Source: Pseudomonadota bacterium (GTDB taxonomy: Bacteria; Myxococcota; Myxococcia; Myxococcales; Myxococcaceae). Taken from it: DNA of 5,386 nucleotides. This document shows, in pieces, positions 1 to 4,914 of the stretch. The stretch's first letter is position 1; each line of letters opens with the position of its first letter. Both the position numbers and the translations under genes were made by a program. The notes beneath the pieces are model-generated. The model was given only the letters and a program-made list of their open reading frames with translations, did not search any database and was not told the origin of the DNA. Location of the stretch: positions 1 to 5,386 of the forward strand of contig JAFADT010000886.1 in the NCBI GenBank assembly GCA_023424585.1, in the 5' to 3' direction.

Positions 1-194
1 CCGGGGGGGGCTTTTTCCCTCGGCGGGGCCCGCCCCCCCGCCACCGGGCTTCCGCCAGAGTCGCTTCTGGTGGATGACCGGCGAGAGGCTGGCGACCGGA
101 TGCTGGACGTGCTGTTCCAGACACCGCAACATCGCCAATGTCGTCGTGTACACCGAGCTCAACGCGCTGTCGGTGCTGCGGGACCGGGTGCTGC
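1..194. other. Window-edge stretch with a short coding-like segment of unknown origin
   Basis: The first 60 bases contain runs of eight G, five T and several long C runs, which look like a low-quality contig end. The G-run followed by TTTTT at about 3-16 could also be the 3' arm and U-tract of an intrinsic terminator whose 5' arm lies outside the window. From about 146 to 214 the plus strand reads VYTELNALSVLRDRVLLKAL and a few more residues, with G or C in the third position of all 23 codons. That is a coding signature for this genome. From 215 on, the same frame loses the bias because it enters the antisense of the neighbouring gene. Upstream of about 120 the best frame is unclear; a shift near 118-125 would give RMLDVLFQ instead of a Cys-rich run. 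I do not recognise the family. It could be a gene fragment at a rearrangement or misassembly junction. Confidence 0.3.
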
Positions 195-950
195 TCAAGG
201 CGCTGCACGTCCGCCGATCTCGGGGAAGCGCTCATAGGCCCATCGGAGCATGTCCAGGTGGGCGGGGTTGTCCAGGTCGAGCGGTGCGTCCGTGAGTCGC
301 ACGACCCACCCGCCCGTCGACGTGCGCCGTGCACGTGAGAGCAGTTCAGCATCCCGGGTCGGGTCCGGGAACCCGATGGCCTTCGCGGCAGCGGCCGACC
401 AGTAGTTCAGCCATCCGAGGCGGTGCGGGAGCTCAGGCGCACGGAGCTGCTCAGGCAGCTTGAGGGCTGGCAGCCCCCGGGGCGGAATCCCTGGCTTGTG
501 GATCGGATCGCGTGTTTGCCGTGCGATCTCGACACCCGCGCCAGACGGCGTCGCATGGCCCCAAAAAGCGTGGGCCCCCTCGGCTACCCCTCCAAGCACA
601 TCCGCTGCCGCCGCGACGACGACCTCGTTCAGTGGCAGCTCTGCATGGACATCAAGCAACGGCTGCCCGCCCGGCGCCTGGCGTGCCGGGGTTTGCAACC
701 CATAAATCATCGCAGGGAAGCTCTCGTCGCCGTTGCACACGAGAGGGAAGCCTCCGTCCCTGGCCTCTTCGGAGAGCCATGTGTCTCGCTGCGGTAAGGC
801 AATGGGGCGCCCCTCTTCGGAAACCTTCCACTTGAGGCGCAAGCCGGGGAAGGCCCGCTCCATCCCGTGGACGACAGCGAGCGCGCGACCATCCCGAGCA
901 AGCAGCGCCGGCGCGTAGACAATGATGCCAAGGGTGCTTTGCGTGGTCAT
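195..950 (-). CDS. DUF5953-like protein, probable immunity partner of the upstream lipoprotein toxin
   Basis: This encodes a 251-residue soluble protein with no signal peptide or membrane segment, so it is expected in the cytoplasm. From memory it matches the myxobacterial DUF5953 family: an N-terminal IIVYAPALLARDGRALAVVH segment (residues 9-28), AHAFWG (126-131), GWLNYWS (179-185) and a C-terminal GGWVVRLTDAPLDLDNPAHL (213-232). The GWLxYxS then GGWVVxLT then NPAHL order also resembles the C-terminal half of Imm52 immunity proteins, which partner restriction-endonuclease-fold toxins. I infer an immunity role from this and from its position. ATG at 950 is chosen over GTG at 959 because its ATGA overlaps the TGA (949-947) that ends the upstream reading frame, a typical translational-coupling arrangement. 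The last residues (RAAP) use codons unlike the rest and lie beyond a possible junction near 212, so the native C-terminus may differ. Confidence 0.85.
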   Translation of the reverse strand: MTTQSTLGIIVYAPALLARDGRALAVVHGMERAFPGLRLKWKVSEEGRPIALPQRDTWLSEEARDGGFPLVCNGDESFPAMIYGLQTPARQAPGGQPLLDVHAELPLNEVVVAAAADVLGGVAEGAHAFWGHATPSGAGVEIARQTRDPIHKPGIPPRGLPALKLPEQLRAPELPHRLGWLNYWSAAAAKAIGFPDPTRDAELLSRARRTSTGGWVVRLTDAPLDLDNPAHLDMLRWAYERFPEIGGRAAP

Positions 951-1051
951 CGCCTGCACCCCGTGACGACGATCTCCAGCTCAGGCATCTCACGCTCCAG
1001 TGCCTCTCTGTGCGCCTCGGTGCTCACCCCAACGACGAAGCGATATCCTCA
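947..1051 (-). pseudogene. Detached C-terminal segment of the lipoprotein toxin, in frame after the TGA
   Basis: Directly after the TGA at 1051-1049 the same frame stays open for 33 codons, starting GYRFVVGVSTEAHREALERE and ending IVVTGCRR, with its own TGA at 949-947. It reads as a beta strand (YRFVVGV), a helix (TEAHREALERE) and a last strand (EIVVTG), the expected end of the nuclease domain. Recalled family members have Cys-Gly-Tyr at this point, so a TGC to TGA change explains the stop. The end overlaps the next gene's ATG as ATGA, which shows the ancestral gene ended here. A real nonsense mutation or a base-call error are both possible; UGA recoding to selenocysteine is the unlikely third option. 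Confidence 0.75.
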
Positions 1052-1867
1052 TGACAGCGCGATGTTCCGCTCCTCCCGGAGCTTGGCCACCTGCCCCTTG
1101 ACGGCCTGTCCTCGGAGAAAGGCATTGTACGTGTCAAACTGGTCGGTCTTGATCTCCCACAGCACGCGCATGCCGACTTGCAGCGCATCGAAGCGCATGC
1201 CGCCAACGAGCACGTCTTTACCGGGGTATCGGTTCGGCGGAAACCTGTCGGCGCACTCATTGTGCGGATCATCCCCGCCTGCGTGAGGCACTGGAACAGG
1301 CTTGCAACTGGCGCGACCCGCCCGGTCTACAGGCACAGGAGGCACTGGGGGCTGCCAGTCTTGCCCCGCTGGCTCGGGCTTGAGGTTGGGCTTGCGTTGG
1401 GCTTCAGCGTCCCGAGACGCCACCTTCGTTCCTCGTGAGGTCCCTGCTTCCTCGGGGTAGGCGTGGCGGAGTTCATAGGCATCCAGCGCTTCTTTGATGG
1501 CGACACCGACCACCACCACGCCGAGCACGATCACGGCTCCCACGGCGATCTCAGGAGCTGCCAGCACGCAGACCCCGAGTCCCACGGCTGCGGCATCTGC
1601 TGAAGCGATCGAGCATCTTCCTGCGGTGTCGTAGAACTCGATTCGATCATGGTCGAGGGTCCGATAGCACTTTTCGACCAGCACGGGCCAGGGATGGGAA
1701 GCCTCACGGACGACGCACTGCCCTTCGTCAGTCCACGGCAGCTTTGCTGCTCGCTGGAGGTTGGCGAGCCGTGGGGCCCGCACCGTGGGCTCATTTCGGT
1801 TCGGCGCCGACGTAGCGCAGGCCGAGAGAAAGAGCAGAAGCGAGATGCAAGCCCGGAGACGCATCAT
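1049..1867 (-). CDS. Lipoprotein with C-terminal nuclease-like toxin domain (DUF6310-like), truncated by an in-frame TGA
   Basis: This frame gives 272 residues before the TGA; with the segment downstream it would be 306. The N-terminus is a lipoprotein signal with lipobox LSAC (residues 14-17) and Ala at +2, so export and outer-membrane anchoring are expected. Residues 92-126 are Gly/Ala/Val-rich and hydrophobic, enough for one or two membrane passes. A Pro-rich linker spans 160-195. The C-terminal part has FDAL (Asp227) and WEIKTD (Glu238, Lys240), a D-x10-ExK pattern of the PD-(D/E)XK nuclease fold, then a helix with KGQVAKLREER (257-267). I recall this as the myxobacterial DUF6310 family. 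By analogy with SitA lipoprotein toxins it may be a contact-delivered nuclease. GTG at 1873 lies inside the Shine-Dalgarno GGAGGTGA, so the start is ATG 1867 or ATG 1864, 5 or 8 bases after GGAGG. Losing the last strand and helix probably inactivates the domain. Confidence 0.8.
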   Translation of the reverse strand: MMRLRACISLLLFLSACATSAPNRNEPTVRAPRLANLQRAAKLPWTDEGQCVVREASHPWPVLVEKCYRTLDHDRIEFYDTAGRCSIASADAAAVGLGVCVLAAPEIAVGAVIVLGVVVVGVAIKEALDAYELRHAYPEEAGTSRGTKVASRDAEAQRKPNLKPEPAGQDWQPPVPPVPVDRAGRASCKPVPVPHAGGDDPHNECADRFPPNRYPGKDVLVGGMRFDALQVGMRVLWEIKTDQFDTYNAFLRGQAVKGQVAKLREERNIALS

Positions 1868-1869
1868 GG

Positions 1870-1895
1870 TCACCTCCCTTCAATCAAGGGAGATG
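1870..1895 (-). promoter_or_regulatory. Hairpin sequestering the ribosome binding site of the lipoprotein gene
   Basis: On the minus-strand RNA, CAUCUCCCUU (1895-1886) pairs with AAGGGAGGUG (1880-1871) around the loop GAUUG, giving ten pairs with one G-U wobble. The Shine-Dalgarno GGAGGUGA (1877-1870) is inside the 3' arm except for its last base, and the start codon follows immediately. The same stem on the opposite strand would have a C-A mismatch where the minus RNA has G-U, so the pairing favours the sense transcript. This should keep translation low unless the stem is opened by a protein, a small RNA, temperature or an approaching ribosome. The structure is seen in the sequence; the regulatory role is inferred. 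Confidence 0.6.
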
Positions 1896-2178
1896 CTTGA
1901 GGTCAAGTCTCAGGAACCGGCTCGGAGGCAAAGTACGAGAAATGACTTGCGGAGCAGTGTGTATGTCTTTGTTGTTGGCGTGCGAAGTGCCGCGCATGGC
2001 GACGAGCTGCTTGCTCTGCGCCGCTCCTTCACTGTCGTCGTCATGGATGGGGGCTGAGGTGGCTCGCAGGCACGTGGAGGTCGTCGCGCTGGTCGTTGCC
2101 ACTTGCCCTGGCCGAGCCGTGCGTCGCGATGAACCCGCGCTCTCCCAGGACCCCACAGCGCGGGGCCGAGGTGTCGTC

Positions 2179-2200
2179 GTGGGGGAGTGCTCGACCCCAC
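2179..2200 (-). terminator. Second hairpin downstream of the alcohol dehydrogenase gene
   Basis: GTGGGG (2179-2184) and CCCCAC (2195-2200) form a perfect 6-bp inverted repeat around a 10-base loop. It abuts the larger hairpin at 2201-2239 with no gap. There is no U-tract, so it would be at best part of a tandem non-canonical terminator. Confidence 0.35.
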
Positions 2201-2239
2201 CGGCGTGCTCAAGGCCTGATGGCGACCTTGAGCACGCCG
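2201..2239 (-). terminator. Perfect 14-bp hairpin spanning the alcohol dehydrogenase stop codon
   Basis: CGGCGTGCTCAAGG (2201-2214) is the exact reverse complement of CCTTGAGCACGCCG (2226-2239), with an 11-base loop. On the minus-strand RNA the 5' arm encodes the last GVLKV residues and the 3' arm carries the TGA stop (2211-2209). Its position at the 3' end of the operon fits transcription termination or protection of the mRNA end. It lacks the U-run of a classical intrinsic terminator. Confidence 0.55.
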
Positions 2240-3264
2240 TCCTTCCTCTGGCTGAACAGCTCGTAAGCCTCACGGATATCCTTGAGCTGGAAGCGGTGCG
2301 TGAACATGGGCGTGAGGTCCACGCGCTTCGCGCGCACCACCTCCATCAGGCGCCGCATGCGCTCCTTGCCGCCCGGGCAGAGCGTGGTGACGATGCGGTG
2401 ATCCCCCAGCCCCGCCGCGAACGCGTCGTAGGGCAGTTGCAGCTTCCCGGAGTACACGCCCAGGCTGGACAGCGTGCCGCCCGGGTTCAGCGTGCGCAGC
2501 GCGCTCTCGAAGGTCTGCTGCGTGCCCAGCGCCTCGATGGCCACGTCCACGCCGCCGCCGGTGAGCCTCTTCACCTCCGCCACCACGTCCTGGTTGCGGA
2601 AGTCGAGCACCACGTCCGCGCCCAGCTTGCGCGCCATGGCCAGGCGCGTCTCGTCCCCGTCCACTCCGATGACGAGCGACGCGCCCATGAGCCGCGCCCC
2701 CACGGTGGCGCACAGGCCAATGGGCCCCTGCGCGAACACCACCACCGCGTCTCCAATCTTCACGCCGCCGGCCTCCGCGCCGCTGAAGCCCGTGGACGCG
2801 ATGTCCGCCAGCAGCAGCACCTGCTCGTCCTTCAGCTCGTCCGGGATGGGCGCCAGGTTCGCCTGCGCGAACGGCACGCGCACGTACTCCGCCTGCACGC
2901 CCTCCATCGTGTTGCCCAGGCGCCAGCCTCCCGCCGCCTGGATGCCCTCGCCGTGGCCACACTGCGCCGCGTGACCGGAGAGGCAGCCCCGGCACTGACC
3001 ACACGGCGTGATGGCGCCCACCAGCACGCGCTGCCCCACCTGGTAGCCCGTCACGCCCGGCCCCAGCTCGTCGATGACGCCCACCATCTCGTGGCCCACG
3101 GTGAGGCCCGGCTTCACCGGGTACTCGCCGCGCAGGATGTGCACGTCGGTGCCGCAGATGGTGGTGAGCGTCACCCGGATGATGGCCTCGCCCACGCCCG
3201 CCTTGGGCCGCTCCACGTCCTCCACCCCCAGCTTCCCGGTGCCTCGGAACACGGTCGCCTTCAT
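2209..3264 (-). CDS. Zinc-dependent medium-chain alcohol dehydrogenase
   Basis: This is a complete 351-residue protein of the medium-chain dehydrogenase/reductase superfamily, of usual length. Catalytic zinc ligands are present: Cys37 (ICGTD), His58-Glu59 (GHE) and Asp154 (LADIASTGFSGAE), the last matching the Asp of the secondary alcohol dehydrogenases of Thermoanaerobacter and Clostridium. Unlike those enzymes it also has the four-cysteine structural zinc lobe (Cys88, 91, 94 and 102). The Rossmann nucleotide loop is VVFAQGPIGLCA (175-186), and the second strand ends in VIGVDGDETR, where Asp202 suggests NAD(H) rather than NADP(H). It should interconvert a primary or secondary alcohol and its aldehyde or ketone in the cytoplasm; the substrate cannot be read from sequence. 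A GAGGAG ribosome binding site lies 7 bases before the ATG. The gene follows the stress-protein gene by 18 bases, so the two are probably one operon. Confidence 0.95.
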   Translation of the reverse strand: MKATVFRGTGKLGVEDVERPKAGVGEAIIRVTLTTICGTDVHILRGEYPVKPGLTVGHEMVGVIDELGPGVTGYQVGQRVLVGAITPCGQCRGCLSGHAAQCGHGEGIQAAGGWRLGNTMEGVQAEYVRVPFAQANLAPIPDELKDEQVLLLADIASTGFSGAEAGGVKIGDAVVVFAQGPIGLCATVGARLMGASLVIGVDGDETRLAMARKLGADVVLDFRNQDVVAEVKRLTGGGVDVAIEALGTQQTFESALRTLNPGGTLSSLGVYSGKLQLPYDAFAAGLGDHRIVTTLCPGGKERMRRLMEVVRAKRVDLTPMFTHRFQLKDIREAYELFSQRKDGVLKVAIRP

Positions 3265-3282
3265 GGCTTGTCTCCTCTGTCT

Positions 3283-4578
3283 TCAGGCGCGCGGCATGCG
3301 CACCGTCACCGCGGGCCGGTCACTGCGGGCCATCACCTGCTGCGCCACCGAACCCAACACCATCCGGCTCACCCCCGTGCGGCCGTGGGTGCCCAGGCAG
3401 ACCAGGTCCGCGCAATGGCGCTCGGCCGCCTGGGTGATGACCGCCGCCACGTCGTCGCCCTTCAGCACCGACAGCTCCACCTTGTGGGCGCCGTCGCGCT
3501 CGGGGGCCGGCACGCGCAGCTCCAGCTGCTGCCTCGCCGCCTCGACCGCCTCCGGGGGCGCCGTCGCCGGCTCCACATGCAGCAGGTGCACCGTGCCGCC
3601 CGGCGGGGTGATGGCGAAGGCGTAGGCGATGGCCCGGTCGCCGGCCTCGCCGAAGTCCGTGGTCGCGAGCACCGTGCGCACCCGCGGAGGCTCCTGCTCC
3701 AGCCCCTGCTCCGCCGCGCGCACGGGCACGCTCACCACCGACATGGGGGCCAGGCGCCGGGCGGACTGGGACACGCTCCACAGCTTCGCGAGCGCCCGGC
3801 GCTGGTGCGTGCCCACCACCAGCAGGTCCACCTGCTCGTCCGTGGCCAGGGCGATGAGGTGGTCCGCGATGCGCCCCAGCCCCGGCTCCAGCCGCGACCG
3901 CACCGGCAGCCCCGCGGCGCGCAGGGGCTCCAGCAGCGCGTCGGACTCGCGCTCCAGCGCCTCGCGCAGCTCCGGGGACATGTCCTTGTAGCTGTGCGGA
4001 TGCGCCAACCCCAGCCGCTCCGCCTCGCTGCCCACCCAGACGACGCGGCCGCCCACGACCTCCAGGGGGCCGACCTTCGCGAGCGACCTCACCCACTCCC
4101 GGGCGACCTCGAAGGGCCTGGAGCGGTCCACGCCCAGCATGAGCCGCAGGGGGCGCTCGCCGCGCGCCCAGGCCTCCAGGCCCGAGCCCTCGCGGACCAC
4201 CAGGAAGGGCACCTCCAGCAGCTGCGCCATCCGGTCCACCGTGCCCCCCAGTCCCCGGAAGGGCGTGTCCTCGCGCGGCGCGCCGGCCACCACCCACTGG
4301 AAGCCCCGCTTCGCCACCAGCTTCCGAAGCTCCTCTTCGGGCTCGCCCGTGAGGAGCACGGCGTCGACCTGGAGGCCGGTGGCCCGCAGCCGGTCGCATT
4401 CGTCGCGCAGCGTGGACTGGGCCGTCTCGCAGATGGCGTCGCCGAAGGTCCGGACCAGGTTCCCGGTCAGGACGTTCACCAGGCACAGCGGGACGTTCAT
4501 CCGCCGCGCGAGCAGCGCCGCCGTGTCACAGGCGCGCCGGGCGCCCTCCGAGAAGTTGGTTGCGCAGGCGATGGTCAT
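3283..4578 (-). CDS. Universal stress protein with three tandem Usp domains
   Basis: This is a complete 431-residue cytoplasmic protein, about three times the usual single-domain length. Domain 1 spans about 1-130 (IACATNFSEGARRACDTAAL to VPFLVVREG), domain 2 about 143-287 (LRLMLGVDRSRPFEVA to SVVSVPVRA), and domain 3 about 299-428 (RVRTVLATTDFGEAGDRAI to RPAVTVRM). Only domain 3 keeps the full ATP-binding signature G-2x-G-9x-G-S/T, as GTHGRTGVSRMVLGS (396-410). Domain 1 has Arg in place of the second Gly (GAPR, 99-102) but keeps Gly112-Thr113. Domain 2 has GTHQ (256-259) and Val-Ser at the end, so it probably does not bind ATP. Usp proteins aid survival under starvation, oxygen limitation and oxidative or DNA damage; the molecular target here is unknown. 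An AAGGAG ribosome binding site is close to the ATG. It is the first gene of the operon with the alcohol dehydrogenase. Confidence 0.93.
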   Translation of the reverse strand: MTIACATNFSEGARRACDTAALLARRMNVPLCLVNVLTGNLVRTFGDAICETAQSTLRDECDRLRATGLQVDAVLLTGEPEEELRKLVAKRGFQWVVAGAPREDTPFRGLGGTVDRMAQLLEVPFLVVREGSGLEAWARGERPLRLMLGVDRSRPFEVAREWVRSLAKVGPLEVVGGRVVWVGSEAERLGLAHPHSYKDMSPELREALERESDALLEPLRAAGLPVRSRLEPGLGRIADHLIALATDEQVDLLVVGTHQRRALAKLWSVSQSARRLAPMSVVSVPVRAAEQGLEQEPPRVRTVLATTDFGEAGDRAIAYAFAITPPGGTVHLLHVEPATAPPEAVEAARQQLELRVPAPERDGAHKVELSVLKGDDVAAVITQAAERHCADLVCLGTHGRTGVSRMVLGSVAQQVMARSDRPAVTVRMPRA

Positions 4579-4914
4579 GGCCGCTCCTTGCAGTCACCTC
4601 TCCAAGCTAGTCACCGCGCAAGCGAGGCAGGCCCCTTCCGGCGCGGCGTGCGCCGCGACGCCCGTGCCCTGGCGGCCTCGCGACGGCAGGGCGCATTGCC
4701 GACGGCCATGCAGGACCCCAGCTTCTTCCGGGGGCGTCATGCGAGTCCTGGTTCCGGTCCATCGCCTGCCTCATGGCTGGGAAGACGCGCGCGGTCTGGA
4801 GCTGGCGGCCTTCCTTCAACCCGGGACCCAGGCCTCCGCCGAGGGCCCGCGCGGACGCCTGGCCCGGGACCACCGGTGGCGAGCCGGCCGGCTCACGTCA
4901 ACGCCGGGGGCTTC
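4579..4914. other. Divergent intergenic region between the stress-protein operon and a membrane protein gene
   Basis: Both flanking genes point away from this 336-base stretch, so it should carry two promoters, though I cannot name a confident -35/-10 pair for either. A short plus-strand frame from ATG 4739 (59 codons, starting MRVLVPVHRLPHGWEDARGL) ends at 4918, overlapping the next ATG as ATGA. Its third-position GC is about 76% by hand count, below the neighbours, and it matches no family I know, so I do not call it a gene. A dyad CGCGGCG-TG-CGCCGCG lies at 4642-4657, upstream of the stress-protein start. Two further palindromes lie at 4870-4894. Confidence 0.5.
4870..4894. repeat. Two adjacent perfect palindromes before the membrane protein start
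   Basis: CCACCGGTGG (4870-4879) and GAGCCGGCCGGCTC (4881-4894) are both perfect palindromes, separated by a single base and ending 20 bases before the ATG at 4915. They could be operator half-sites or form hairpins in the leader RNA. CCGG-rich palindromes also arise easily by chance in DNA of this composition. Confidence 0.4.

Larger units (their letters stand above)
1868..2208. other. Intergenic region between the toxin module and the alcohol dehydrogenase gene
   Basis: This stretch of about 340 bases contains no convincing gene. The open frames across it have no codon bias or recognisable motif. Its right end holds the hairpins downstream of the alcohol dehydrogenase gene, and its left end holds the hairpin over the lipoprotein gene's ribosome binding site. 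A dyad CTTGA-GG-TCAAG at 1896-1907 sits next to that hairpin and could be an operator. The leader promoter must lie here if the toxin module is transcribed independently. The only weak candidate I see is a TACTTT -10-like element on the minus strand (1935-1930), without a good -35 partner. Base composition is less GC-rich around 1925-1980 than elsewhere. Confidence 0.5.

Noticed and set aside
423..797. Plus-strand frame of 124 codons opposite the DUF5953-like gene.
   Set aside because: No family resemblance, and the opposite strand carries a recognisable conserved protein coupled to its neighbour.
1901..1906. TTGACC on the minus strand as a -35 box for the lipoprotein gene.
   Set aside because: At 15-18 bases downstream there is no -10-like hexamer; that position is occupied by the hairpin over the ribosome binding site.
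2270..3004. Minus-strand frame of 244 codons within the alcohol dehydrogenase gene.
   Set aside because: Gly/Arg/Ala-rich shadow; the true frame has all zinc ligands and the nucleotide-binding loop.
3320..4486. Minus-strand open frame of 388 codons overlapping the stress-protein gene in another frame.
   Set aside because: It is almost entirely Gly/Ala/Arg/Pro, a frame shadow created by high third-position GC.
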